60,435 nt of DNA from Lachnospiraceae bacterium (GTDB lineage Bacteria; Bacillota; Clostridia; Lachnospirales; Lachnospiraceae): positions 1-60,435 of the forward strand of contig JAFUYB010000008.1 of NCBI GenBank assembly GCA_017470735.1, given 5' to 3'. Of this stretch, positions 16,911 through 25,470 are shown one piece after another; position 1 is the first letter of the stretch; every line of letters starts with the position of its first letter. Under the pieces are notes generated by a model. It had not been told where the DNA came from and searched no databases. It worked only from the letters and a program-made list of their open reading frames with translations. Made by a program: the position numbers and the translations under genes.

Positions 16911-19900
16911 ATGGATTTGACAAAGCTTGCCTTAAAACGACCGGTGTCAATGTTTTTGATCCTGTTGGCACTGTTTGTGTTCGGATTCACATCGATCACT
17001 GGCTTTGAGCTGGAGCGGACGCCGGAAATGAGCATGCCGGTGTATCTGATCATGACGACCTATATCGGAGCAGATCCGGAGTCGGTAGATGACTTAGTGA
17101 CCGATCCGATCGAGGATATTTCCAGCAAGCTTGAGGGCGTCAATATCGATATGTCTATCTCGCGTGAAGGCGTGTCGATCGTCGTGTTCACATTTGACTA
17201 TGATGTCGATATGAACAGCACCTATATGGACATTCAAAAAGCGTTGAATGCGATTCAGCTGCCTGATGACGCGGGTGATCCGACGATCATGGAAATGCAG
17301 ATGGATCAGGCGGCGATCATGACCGTGCAGGCGGGGTCGGACAGCAACATCGATGTCGTCAGCTATGTGGAAGACACGGTCAAGCCGAAGCTCGAAGGAC
17401 TGACCGGCGTTTCGAGCGTCGATGTCATGGGTGGGTCGGAAAATTACATCCGTGTTCAGTTGAACGAAGAAGCGATGAAGGAATACGGGCTGACCATCGA
17501 TACAGTAACCCAGTATGTGACGGCGGCGGACTTTACGGTTCCAGCCGGCTCCGTTGAGCAGGGTTCGCAGGATATTTCCCTGTCGGCATCCGCGGATGTG
17601 GACGCGATCACCGATCTTGAGAGCATTCCGGTGCGCACAACAAAGGGCAGCATCGTGACGCTGCGGGATATCGCGGATATTTCCTATGCGGTCAAGGATG
17701 CGGAGAGCATGAGCCGCCACAACGGAGAAGCCAACTTAAGTATCGATATCGCTAAAAAGCAGAGCGCAAGCACGGTGACGGTTTCCAACCAGGTGCTGGC
17801 GGCGCTGGATGAGCTGATGCTTATCGAGCCGGATGTGAAGCTTGAGGTGACGTCAAATACGGCAGATAAAATCATTGAGTCGTTAAAATCGGTTGGTGAG
17901 ACGCTGGTGATCGGCGTATTGCTGTCGATGCTGACGCTGTTTATCTTTTTCGGGGATATCCGCGCCAGTCTGATCGTCGGAAGCTCGATGCCGATCTCGC
18001 TGTTTGCCGCGTTGATCGCGATGAGGCTGGCCGGTTTCACATTGAACCTGGTCACGATGGGCGCGCTGGTCGTCGCGATCGGTATGATGGTGGACAGCTC
18101 GATCGTCGTGCTGGAGAGCTGTTTCCGGTCCAGGACCAAAGGACTTGATTACGAGCAGGCGGCATATATGGGCACGACCGAGGTGGCGATGTCGATCATT
18201 GCTTCGACGATTACGACGGTGGTCGTGTATGTGCCGATGGCGCTGATTTCCGGTATGTCGGGTCAGATGTTCCGTCCTTTGGGCTTTACGATCGTTTTCG
18301 CGATGCTGGCGTCGCTGATTGCCGCGCTGACATTGATCCCGCTGTTCTTTTCCCGCTTTAAGCCGGAGGAAAAAAGGGATGCGCCGGCAACGCGGTTCAT
18401 GCATTTTATTTCAGAGAAATACGCCCGCGCCGTCCGCAAGGTGATCCCGCGCAAGCGGCTTGTCGTGCTGGTCGCTATCGGACTTTTTGTGCTGGCCGGA
18501 GCGCTTCTTATGGGTATAGACAAGGAGCTGATGAGCGCCAGTGATGAAGGGCAGTTTGCGGTGACGATCGAGAGCCGCGCCGGTACGACGCTGGAGCAGG
18601 CAAACAAAAATGCGATCCCCTATGAGAAAATTCTCAGCGAGGATGAAGATATTGAAAGCTACGACACCCGCGTGGAAGGCAGCACGGCGACAGTCACGGC
18701 TTATATCAGTGACGATTCAAAGAAATCCACAACGGAGAAGATCGACGAATATACGGAAAAATGGGCGCATGAGACCGGCGTCAATGTTACGGTCGCCTTA
18801 GGCGGTGAAATGGCGGAGTTCGTACAGAGCGGCGCTTCACTGACGCTTGAGTGCACGGATTATGACGAACTGAAATCCGCGGTATACGCGGCGCAGGATG
18901 AGATCGAAAAGATGGACGGCGTCATTTCGGTGACATCCAATCTCAGTGACAGCTCGACGCAGGCAAAGGTGGATATCGATCCGAAGCTGTGTCTGAACGC
19001 GGGGCTGACGCCGGCGGCTGTCGCGGGCGTTGTCCGGAATGTCATTACCGGCATCAAACCGCTGACCGTGACGGATGCGGGAGATGAATACGATGTTTAT
19101 CTTGAATTCCCGAAGGGTCGCTATGACAATTTAAATTCGCTGATGAATGTCGAGCTGACATCGGCGACCGGGGCGACAGTACCGCTGAAAGAGGTCGCCG
19201 AGATCAAATACACGGATTCGCAGCAGGAGATCCGCCGCAGCAACGGCATTTATTCGATCGAGATCACGGCGACGACAACGGATGAAAATAAAAACCAGGT
19301 GCAGCGGGCGGTCAATGAGTTGCCAAATACGATGGATCTCGGCAGAAATGTGACGACCGGGCGCAACCAGATCCAGCGGATGATGGCGGATGAGTTTTCG
19401 GCTCTGGGCGGAGCGATCGCGACAGCAATCTTTTTGGTCTTTCTGGTGATGGCAATGCAGTTTGAGTCGCCCCGCTTCTCGCTGATGGTCATGATGAGTA
19501 TTCCGTTTTCGCTGATCGGCTGCTTCGGGCTGCTGTTTGTGACGAGATCAACGCTTTCGATGACTTCCCTGATGGGCTTTCTGATGCTGGTCGGTATCGT
19601 TGTAAACAACGGTATTCTGTTTGTCGATACTGCCAACAGGCTAAAAGTAGATTATCCGATTGAGGAAGCGTTGGCGCGAAGCGGTGAGATCCGCCTGCGT
19701 CCGATCCTGATGACAACGCTGACGACGATACTTTCGATGATCCCGATGGCGCTCGGCTGGGGTTCCGGCACGGAGATGCTCAACGGCATGGCAAATATCA
19801 TCATCGGCGGTCTGACCGCTTCGACGCTGCTGATCCTGTTTTTGCTTCCGACCTTCTACCTGATCTTTATGAAGAAGGAAGGCAGGCACCGGGGCCAGAC

Positions 19901-19970
19901 GAAGGGGCTTGCGCAAAAGGGAAAAGGTCTGTTTGTAAAGCTTAAATTCAAGCGGAAGACAAAGGCGTAA
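16911..19970 (+). CDS. RND family efflux transporter (AcrB/HAE-like)
   Basis: The 1019-residue pump has the two-fold RND layout: TM1 near the N-terminus (LKRPVSMFLILLALFVFGF), a large external loop, TM2-6 with LVTMGALVVAIGMMVDSSIVVLE (the proton-relay Asp pair region of TM4), a second loop, and TM8-12 with GFLMLVGIVVNNGILFVDTANRL. It would use the proton gradient to export amphiphilic compounds together with the upstream adaptor. In single-membrane Firmicutes these pumps work without an outer membrane channel. ATG 16911 is preferred (AGGTGA upstream) over the TTG at 16905. Confidence 0.9.
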   Translation: MDLTKLALKRPVSMFLILLALFVFGFTSITGFELERTPEMSMPVYLIMTTYIGADPESVDDLVTDPIEDISSKLEGVNIDMSISREGVSIVVFTFDYDVDMNSTYMDIQKALNAIQLPDDAGDPTIMEMQMDQAAIMTVQAGSDSNIDVVSYVEDTVKPKLEGLTGVSSVDVMGGSENYIRVQLNEEAMKEYGLTIDTVTQYVTAADFTVPAGSVEQGSQDISLSASADVDAITDLESIPVRTTKGSIVTLRDIADISYAVKDAESMSRHNGEANLSIDIAKKQSASTVTVSNQVLAALDELMLIEPDVKLEVTSNTADKIIESLKSVGETLVIGVLLSMLTLFIFFGDIRASLIVGSSMPISLFAALIAMRLAGFTLNLVTMGALVVAIGMMVDSSIVVLESCFRSRTKGLDYEQAAYMGTTEVAMSIIASTITTVVVYVPMALISGMSGQMFRPLGFTIVFAMLASLIAALTLIPLFFSRFKPEEKRDAPATRFMHFISEKYARAVRKVIPRKRLVVLVAIGLFVLAGALLMGIDKELMSASDEGQFAVTIESRAGTTLEQANKNAIPYEKILSEDEDIESYDTRVEGSTATVTAYISDDSKKSTTEKIDEYTEKWAHETGVNVTVALGGEMAEFVQSGASLTLECTDYDELKSAVYAAQDEIEKMDGVISVTSNLSDSSTQAKVDIDPKLCLNAGLTPAAVAGVVRNVITGIKPLTVTDAGDEYDVYLEFPKGRYDNLNSLMNVELTSATGATVPLKEVAEIKYTDSQQEIRRSNGIYSIEITATTTDENKNQVQRAVNELPNTMDLGRNVTTGRNQIQRMMADEFSALGGAIATAIFLVFLVMAMQFESPRFSLMVMMSIPFSLIGCFGLLFVTRSTLSMTSLMGFLMLVGIVVNNGILFVDTANRLKVDYPIEEALARSGEIRLRPILMTTLTTILSMIPMALGWGSGTEMLNGMANIIIGGLTASTLLILFLLPTFYLIFMKKEGRHRGQTKGLAQKGKGLFVKLKFKRKTKA

Positions 19971-19988
19971 ATATTTTTCAAAAAAGAC

Positions 19989-20017
19989 TTGAAATATAGT
20001 CGGAGGTCTGCTATATT
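19989..20017 (+). promoter_or_regulatory. Promoter after the RND gene
   Basis: TTGAAA (19989-19994), 17-bp spacer, TATATT (20012-20017). AAATATAG and CTATATT flank the spacer and echo the arms of the marR operator, but with a longer gap. Just downstream lie TTAGT-CGA-AACTAA and GTTAG-AGAATA-CTAAC, two inverted repeats. Confidence 0.45.
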
Positions 20018-20023
20018 ATGTTA

Positions 20024-20132
20024 GTCGAAACTAATGTTAGAGAATACTAACAATAGTTTGAACAAGCCTCCACTATATACTTTTCATACAACTTATGGGA
20101 AAGGAATTCTGCTTCGGCGGAATTCTTTTTCA
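20024..20132 (+). ncRNA. Candidate ~110-nt small RNA
   Basis: A promoter at 19989-20017 faces a terminator at 20101-20132 with no credible ORF between; a ten-codon frame at 20018 lacks a ribosome site. The transcript would begin with two small hairpins and end in the terminator stem. It may equally be the 3' end of the RND operon plus an unrelated promoter-like sequence. Confidence 0.3.
20101..20132 (+). terminator. Rho-independent terminator upstream of metN
   Basis: AAGGAATTCTGC and GCGGAATTCTTTTT pair around a TTCG tetraloop, followed by the T-run. It separates the RND operon (or the small RNA) from metNIQ. Confidence 0.8.
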
Positions 20133-20157
20133 CATTTGCGGAAAAATTTGGTATAAT
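20129..20157 (+). promoter_or_regulatory. metNIQ promoter
   Basis: TTCACA (20129-20134), 17-bp spacer, TATAAT (20152-20157). The leader to the metN start is about 128 bases. I looked for SAM-I, SAM-II and T-box signatures in it and found none, so how methionine controls this operon is open. Confidence 0.6.
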
Positions 20158-20291
20158 GAGCAAATTGCAGCGTATCTTTGTCTATTGCTGGTAATAGGAA
20201 AAATCAATTTTACAAACACAGATAAAAGATATAACATATAGCGGAGCTGAAGCTGTGAGCCATAAGCGAGCAGTCGTGAGGGGAGATCAAC

Positions 20292-21002
20292 ATGTCGGCA
20301 ATCGTCGAAGTAAAAAATCTGTCCAAGGTCTTTTTGTCCAAGGACGGTAAAGTGCATGCGCTGACGGATATCAATCTGGCAGTGGAGGAGAAGAGCATTT
20401 TCGGCATCATCGGAATGTCCGGTGCGGGCAAGAGCACGCTGGTGCGGTGTTTTAATTTTTTAGAACGCCCGACTGAGGGAGAGGTGAGGGTCGAAGGAAA
20501 GGATTTAAGCGTCCTGACGCACAAAGAGCTTCTCGCGATGCGCACCGACATAGGTATGATCTTTCAAAATTTCAATCTGCTGATGCAGAAGAATGTGATT
20601 GAAAATGTCATGCTGCCGCTGCGCATTACCGGCACAAAGCGGGAAGACGCGGCAAAGCGGGCGAGGGAGCTTTTGGCGATCGTCGGCCTGGAAGAAAAGG
20701 AGCGCGCCTACCCGAGCCAGCTGTCCGGCGGGCAGATGCAGAGGGTGGCGATCGCGCGGGCGCTTGCCAACCGCCCGAAGATCCTGCTCTGTGATGAGGC
20801 GACAAGCGCACTGGATCCGCAGACGACACAGTCGATTCTGGCACTTTTAAAACGCATCAACGGCGAATTCGGCATTACCGTGATCATTATCACGCATGAG
20901 ATGGCCGTGGTGCGGGAAATATGTGACCGGGTAGCCGTCATTGAAAAAGGACGGCTGGAAAAGACCGGAAGCGTGAAGGAGGTGCTTGGCGATGTGGAGT
21001 GA
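20292..21002 (+). CDS. metN: Methionine ABC transporter, ATP-binding subunit (short form)
   Basis: The 236-residue ATPase has Walker A GMSGAGKST, Q-loop FQNFNLL, signature LSGGQMQRVAIARAL, Walker B ILLCDEATSALDPQTT and the H-loop ITHEM. The block ATSALDPQTTQSILALLKRIN is typical of MetN. It powers import of methionine by MetI and MetQ, encoded next. Usual MetN proteins have about 340 residues with a C-terminal NIL domain that binds methionine and inhibits transport; this copy ends before that domain, so trans-inhibition should be missing. GGGGAG precedes the ATG. It overlaps metI by 11 bases. Confidence 0.88.
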   Translation: MSAIVEVKNLSKVFLSKDGKVHALTDINLAVEEKSIFGIIGMSGAGKSTLVRCFNFLERPTEGEVRVEGKDLSVLTHKELLAMRTDIGMIFQNFNLLMQKNVIENVMLPLRITGTKREDAAKRARELLAIVGLEEKERAYPSQLSGGQMQRVAIARALANRPKILLCDEATSALDPQTTQSILALLKRINGEFGITVIIITHEMAVVREICDRVAVIEKGRLEKTGSVKEVLGDVE

Positions 21003-21654
21003 CGCGGTGATACGGATGATCGGAGAGGGCATTATCGAATCCCTCTATATGACGGCGTTTTCGACGCTGTTTGGCTATGTGCTCGGCATGCCTTGGGGCA
21101 TTGCGCTTGTCGTTTCCGGGAAAGAGGGCATCCATCCGAGCGCGCTTTTGTACCGGATACTGGATGTGCTGGCCAATATCATGCGGTCGATCCCGTTTTT
21201 GATCCTGTTGATTCTGCTGCTTCCATTTACGCGGCTTATCGTCGGTACGACTATCGGTTCCACCGCGACAATAGTACCCCTCACCATTTCCGCGGCGCCG
21301 ATGATCGCGCGCATGGTAGAGTCTTCACTCGCAGAAGTTGACCGGGGTGTGGTGGAAGCAGCAGAGTCAATGGGGGCAGGCGTATTGTTCGTGATCCGCC
21401 ATGTCCTGCTCGTCGAGGCGCGGATCAGCCTGATCGCGGGAGCGACGATTTCATTCGCGACGGTGCTCGGCTATTCGGCGATGGCGGGTGTCGTCGGTGG
21501 CGGCGGTCTGGGTGATATCGCGATCCGTTACGGATATTACCGTTACCAGACGGATATTATGATCGTCACTGTGGCATTGCTTGTCCTGTTGGTGCAGATT
21601 TTCCAATGGTTGGGGAATCATTTGGCGCTGACTCTGGATAGAAGAAAAAAGTAA
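20992..21654 (+). CDS. metI: Methionine ABC transporter, permease
   Basis: The 220-residue membrane protein has about five helices and the MetI-type motifs ESLYMTAFSTLFGYVLGMPWG, RSIPFLILLILLLPF and the coupling-helix region EAAESMGAGVLFVIRHVLLVEARISL. It ends AIRYGYYRYQTDIM, as MetI proteins do. ATG 20992 is chosen because GGAGG lies nine bases upstream, inside the metN end; a TTG at 20986 is too near that site. It forms the channel for the metN ATPase. Confidence 0.88.
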   Translation: MWSDAVIRMIGEGIIESLYMTAFSTLFGYVLGMPWGIALVVSGKEGIHPSALLYRILDVLANIMRSIPFLILLILLLPFTRLIVGTTIGSTATIVPLTISAAPMIARMVESSLAEVDRGVVEAAESMGAGVLFVIRHVLLVEARISLIAGATISFATVLGYSAMAGVVGGGGLGDIAIRYGYYRYQTDIMIVTVALLVLLVQIFQWLGNHLALTLDRRKK

Positions 21655-21673
21655 CTGGAAGGAGAAGGAAGAG

Positions 21674-22585
21674 ATGAAAAAGAACATTTTGCAGAAACTC
21701 GGGGTATTGGCGTTGACGGGCGTGCTGTCTGTCAGTCTGCTGGCAGCGTGCGGCGGAGCTTCGGACAGCTCATCGGACGCGCAGGATACGGCGGCGGATG
21801 CCCAGACAGCGGATGAAGCCGGTGACGCAGAGGAGGATACGGCTGAACCGGTGACCTTAAAGATCGCGGCATCGCCGACACCGCATGCGGAGATTCTGGC
21901 TTATGCAGCGGATGCGCTGGCGGAGGAAGGCATTACCCTTGAGGTGGATGAGTTTGAGGATTATGTCCAGCCGAACAATGTCGTAGACGACGGCACATAC
22001 GATGCGAATTATTTCCAGCATACGCCGTATCTGGATTCGTTCAATGAGGAAAACGGCACCGATGTCGTATCGGCAGGCAAGATCCACTACGAGCCGTTTG
22101 CGATTTATCCGGGCACAAAGACATCGCTCGAGGAGGTTGCGGACGGGGATTCGATCGCGGTACCCAACGACACGACCAATGAGGCGCGGGCGCTGCTGTT
22201 GCTGCAGGACAACGGGCTGATCACCTTAAATGACGGCGTGGGGCTTGAAGCGACAGTCAATGATATTGCTGAAAACCCGCACAATTTAAAGATCGAGGAG
22301 CTGGAGGCGGCGCAGGTATCCCGCGCGGCGCAGGATGTGGCGTTCCTTGCGGTCAACGGCAATTACGCGCAGGAAGCGGGCTGGACAGTGGCGGACAACG
22401 CGATCGCTGTGGAAAAGTCCGATTCTGAGGCGGCTTCTACCTACGCGAACATCATTGCGGTAAAGAACGGCAATGAAAATAACGAAGCGATCCAGAAGCT
22501 CGTCGAGGTACTGCGGTCTGATGATGTGCAGAATTGGATCGAGCAGGAGTACAACGGCGGAGTCGTACCGTACACCGGTGACTGA
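21674..22585 (+). CDS. metQ: Methionine-binding lipoprotein
   Basis: The 303-residue lipoprotein starts with MKKNILQKLGVLALTGVL and lipobox LAAC, followed by an acidic, Ser-rich linker and then the NlpA/MetQ fold (LKIAASPTPHAEILAYA, YDANYFQHTPYLDSFNEENG, GKIHYEPFAIYPG, AVPNDTTNEARALLLLQDNGLI). It captures methionine outside the membrane and passes it to MetI. Methionine versus its D-isomer or sulfoxide cannot be distinguished by eye. The order N-I-Q is the standard operon order. Confidence 0.9.
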   Translation: MKKNILQKLGVLALTGVLSVSLLAACGGASDSSSDAQDTAADAQTADEAGDAEEDTAEPVTLKIAASPTPHAEILAYAADALAEEGITLEVDEFEDYVQPNNVVDDGTYDANYFQHTPYLDSFNEENGTDVVSAGKIHYEPFAIYPGTKTSLEEVADGDSIAVPNDTTNEARALLLLQDNGLITLNDGVGLEATVNDIAENPHNLKIEELEAAQVSRAAQDVAFLAVNGNYAQEAGWTVADNAIAVEKSDSEAASTYANIIAVKNGNENNEAIQKLVEVLRSDDVQNWIEQEYNGGVVPYTGD

Positions 22586-22627
22586 TTCCGATCGAAAACC
22601 CGGTGGGACCGGGAATGAAGTAAACCT

Positions 22628-23401
22628 ATGTGCGAAGTATTTGCGATGAATGGCACTGCGCTGCGCAGGGTCAATGAAGAACTGAAAGAATTTTATTCAC
22701 ACAGCGACAAACATCCGAACGGATGGGGGCTTGCCCTGCTCGAACCGGATATGACCAATTGGGAAAAGGAGCCGCTGTGCGCCAACGAAAGCCGTTACCT
22801 CAGGGAGCGGCTTTCAGAGCCTATAATGGCACGGTCGGTGATGGCTCACATCCGCTATGCGACGATCGGCAATGTCGAATGGCGCAACTGCCATCCGTTC
22901 TGCGGAAGGGACCGCAGCGGGCGGCAGTGGGTGTTCCAGCACAACGGGACGATCTTTGACTATCCGCCGCTGCATCCTTATGTGAATGTCCAGCAGGGGG
23001 ATACGGACAGCGAGCGCATTCTGCTGTATTTTCTCGACAGGATCGACCGGAAAATGGAAGAGAGCGGCCATGTGCTGTCAAAGGAGGAACGCTTTCGGCT
23101 TCTGGACGGGATTGTCTGCGATATGGCGCATGGCAACAAGTTGAATCTGGTCTTTTTTGACGGAGAGCTTTTGTATGTGCATACGAACTGCCGTGGGACG
23201 CTTCATATCCGCCAAGAAGACGGCTGCGTGATGTTTTCGACACAGCCGCTGTCGATGGGAGAATGGGAACCGCTTGCGTTCATGCAGCTATTGGCCTATG
23301 AAAACGGGCAGCCCGCCTTTGCCGGTACGAAGCACGATGGGGAATATGTGGAAGATCCCGAGGCAGTCGGACAGCTGTATCTGGCGTATTCGGGGCTGTA
23401 A
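22628..23401 (+). CDS. Class II glutamine amidotransferase (YafJ/EgtC-like)
   Basis: The 257-residue protein begins MCEVFAMNG, giving the N-terminal nucleophile Cys2 after Met removal. It has further Ntn amidotransferase motifs: HPNGWGLAL, HIRYATIGNVEWRNCHPF, FQHNGTIFDY and QQGDTDSERI. It would be a stand-alone glutaminase or amidase acting on a gamma-glutamyl compound. The next gene encodes a glutamate-cysteine-ligase-like enzyme; in ergothioneine synthesis a related pair (EgtA ligase, EgtC amidohydrolase) makes and removes a gamma-glutamyl group, so the two may work on one substrate. That link is inference from gene order. Confidence 0.82.
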   Translation: MCEVFAMNGTALRRVNEELKEFYSHSDKHPNGWGLALLEPDMTNWEKEPLCANESRYLRERLSEPIMARSVMAHIRYATIGNVEWRNCHPFCGRDRSGRQWVFQHNGTIFDYPPLHPYVNVQQGDTDSERILLYFLDRIDRKMEESGHVLSKEERFRLLDGIVCDMAHGNKLNLVFFDGELLYVHTNCRGTLHIRQEDGCVMFSTQPLSMGEWEPLAFMQLLAYENGQPAFAGTKHDGEYVEDPEAVGQLYLAYSGL

Positions 23402-23429
23402 AAAAGCGGAAAATGATGTTTTGCAGATA

Positions 23430-23477
23430 CGGGATCCAAAAGCGGCAGAGAAAGCTGATTGCGCGTTTTTGGATCCC
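23430..23477 (+). other. Hairpin between amidotransferase and ligase genes
   Basis: CGGGATCCAAAA (23430-23441) pairs with TTTTTGGATCCCG (23466-23478) across a 24-base loop. The 3' arm ends a few bases before the ribosome site of the next gene and lacks a T-run, so it could affect translation or mRNA stability rather than terminate. Confidence 0.45.
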
Positions 23478-23494
23478 GGGAAATGGAAGGAATG

Positions 23495-24883
23495 ATGACA
23501 CGGCAGGAATTGCGGGAGCATCTGTACAAAAAATATTTTGCCCCTATTGAACGCAACAGGGACAATTATATCGGCGTCGAGATTGAGATGCCGATCATCC
23601 GTTTGTCCGGTGACGCCACTGATCAGGAAGTGGCGAAACGGGCGGCAGAGGATTTCCGTGAGGAATTTGGATTTACGCCGGCCGGCTTTGACCGGTTTGG
23701 AAACTGTTTTTCGGCAACGGACGATGTGACCGGAGACAACCTTTCATTTGACTGCTCGTACAACAACCTGGAGTTTTCATTTGGCAGGGAGGAGACGCTG
23801 TTTCCGCTGAAAGAGCGGTTCGAGCGGTACATTACCTATTTAAACGAAAGGCTTGGCGAGGACGGGCATATTTTAAGCGGGCTCGGCATCAATCCGAATT
23901 ACCGCCGGAACCGCAAGGACTTCCTGCCGGTGCCGCGCTACCAGATGCTGGAAGGCTTTTTGCTGCGGGGCAGGGATTGGCAGTACCCGATGTACCTGCA
24001 TCCCTATTACGATTTTGCGACCTACTCAAGCGCTTCGCAGGTGCAGCTTGATGTGGACGGGGAAGAGCTGATCGCGACGGGCAAGGCATTTTCGCTGTTA
24101 GAGCCTGTCAAGGCGGTGCTTTTTTCCAATTCCTATATGGAAGAATTGCCGGAGCTTCTGTGTGTGCGGGACCTGTTTTGGGAGAATTCGACCCATGGGA
24201 TCAATCCGCACAATATCGGGATGTTTGAGCAGATACCGGAGTCGAAGGACGAATTTCTCGATTACATCCTGCACACGAGCATTTTCTGCACGGAGCGGGA
24301 GGGGCATTACCTGCATTTTCAGCCGATTCCGATCGCGGAATACTTTGAGCGGGACGAGATCGAGGCGGAATATTATGTGGATGGAATTTACCATCCGTAT
24401 ACGCTGACGCCGCAGGAGGATGATCTCAAATACTTACGGACATACAAGTTTGAGGATCTGACTTACCGTGGGACGATTGAGTTTCGGAGCTGCTGCAACC
24501 AGCCGTTTTACGATGCGTTTTCGGTGGCGGCTTTTCATTTGGGGCTGATGAGCAGGGTAGACGAACTGGATCAATTGCTGGAAAGCGACCAGAGCATTTA
24601 CCATCATGGCTATTCGGCAGGGGAATTGCGGAAGCTGTTCAACAAAAAAGAATTTCCCGAATTTGCGGATCTGGAGGGCTTGCGCGGGCTGTGCCGTGAG
24701 GTGGTCGGATTGGCAAAAGAGGGGCTGTCGGAGCGCGGCTTCGGGGAAGAGTGCTTTTTGGACGGGCTTGAAGACCGCGCAAAAAGGCTGGCTTCACCGG
24801 CACGGGACATGGTAGAGGGTCTGGCGCATGGACAGCAGGCCGAGGAATATATCAGGCGCTATGCCGCATTGCAAAGGCCGTAA
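23495..24883 (+). CDS. Glutamate-cysteine ligase-like protein (GCS2-type)
   Basis: The product of about 462 residues contains the acidic metal-binding signature of carboxylate-amine ligases (NYIGVEIEMPII) and YNNLEFSFGREETLFPL, then SASQVQLDV, THGINPHNIG and YRGTIEFRSCCNQPFYD, all typical of the GCS2/GshA-like fold. It should join glutamate through its gamma-carboxyl to an amine or cysteine using ATP. A glutathione synthetase gene is not nearby, so the final product is open. GGAAGG supports ATG 23495; ATG 23483 and 23492 are less well placed. It is encoded right behind a class II amidotransferase. Confidence 0.78.
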   Translation: MTRQELREHLYKKYFAPIERNRDNYIGVEIEMPIIRLSGDATDQEVAKRAAEDFREEFGFTPAGFDRFGNCFSATDDVTGDNLSFDCSYNNLEFSFGREETLFPLKERFERYITYLNERLGEDGHILSGLGINPNYRRNRKDFLPVPRYQMLEGFLLRGRDWQYPMYLHPYYDFATYSSASQVQLDVDGEELIATGKAFSLLEPVKAVLFSNSYMEELPELLCVRDLFWENSTHGINPHNIGMFEQIPESKDEFLDYILHTSIFCTEREGHYLHFQPIPIAEYFERDEIEAEYYVDGIYHPYTLTPQEDDLKYLRTYKFEDLTYRGTIEFRSCCNQPFYDAFSVAAFHLGLMSRVDELDQLLESDQSIYHHGYSAGELRKLFNKKEFPEFADLEGLRGLCREVVGLAKEGLSERGFGEECFLDGLEDRAKRLASPARDMVEGLAHGQQAEEYIRRYAALQRP

Positions 24884-24952
24884 GACCGGACAGTGCAACG
24901 CCGCTTTGCCAAAAGTTTCAAAGCCGGGCAGTGCTATGCCGCATTACAAAGG
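24858..24952 (+). repeat. Direct repeat overlapping the end of the ligase gene
   Basis: GCTATGCCGCATTGCAAAGG (24858-24877) recurs with one mismatch at 24933-24952, 75 bases apart. A looser third copy (CAACGCCGCTTTGCCAAAAG) lies between them. The first copy encodes the C-terminus YAALQRP of the ligase, so this looks like partial duplication of the gene's 3' end. Confidence 0.55.
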
Positions 24953-24992
24953 GCTCATTGCCAGGCCAAGTGCTATGTCCTGCGTGGCCTGC

Positions 24993-25466
24993 TTACAATT
25001 CCGGTTTTGTCATATTATGCCATACCAGGCGGTCGGACGCGACCTTTTCCCATTTCGTACCGGCTTTGCCGTGGTTCGCGTACGGGTCGATCGAAATGCC
25101 GCCGCGAGGGAAAAAGCGCCCCTGCACTTCAATGTATTTCGGGTCGAGCAGACGGATCAGATCCTTCATGATCACATTGACGACATCCTCGTGGAAATCT
25201 CCGTGGTTGCGGAAGGAAAACAGATAGAGCTTTAACGATTTGCTCTCGACAAGCCGCTCATCGGGGATGTAGGAGATTGTGATCCTGCCGAAATCAGGCT
25301 GCCCCGTGATCGGGCAGAGGCTCGTAAATTCGGGACAGTTGAATTTGACAAAATAATCGTTGCCCGGATGCTGGTTGTCAAATGATTCGAGCAGTTCGGG
25401 ATCGTAATCAGTACTGTAATCGGTGTGCTTGCTGCCGAGATGGGTCAGAGTGCCTTGTTCACGCAT
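24993..25466 (-). CDS. queF: NADPH-dependent preQ0 reductase
   Basis: The 157-residue enzyme reduces 7-cyano-7-deazaguanine to preQ1 in queuosine synthesis. The QueF (unimodular) signature is present: [20 protein letters not shown] with the catalytic Cys and Asp, the NADPH-binding [22 protein letters not shown], and the C-terminal [19 protein letters not shown]. Length is normal. It follows the transporter gene by four bases and forms one operon with it on the minus strand. Confidence 0.95.
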   Translation of the reverse strand: MREQGTLTHLGSKHTDYSTDYDPELLESFDNQHPGNDYFVKFNCPEFTSLCPITGQPDFGRITISYIPDERLVESKSLKLYLFSFRNHGDFHEDVVNVIMKDLIRLLDPKYIEVQGRFFPRGGISIDPYANHGKAGTKWEKVASDRLVWHNMTKPEL

Positions 25467-25470
25467 GATA

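Noticed and set aside
17094-17720. Minus-strand ORF of 208 codons, rich in His, Arg and Asp, opposite the RND pump gene
   Set aside because: Typical composition of an antisense shadow; the RND frame is certain.
20158-20291. Possible SAM riboswitch or T-box ahead of metN
   Set aside because: The conserved core elements of SAM-I and the T-box were not found by eye.
24884-25235. Several plus-strand ORFs opposite queF
   Set aside because: They are shadows of queF and of the duplicated 3' end of the ligase gene.
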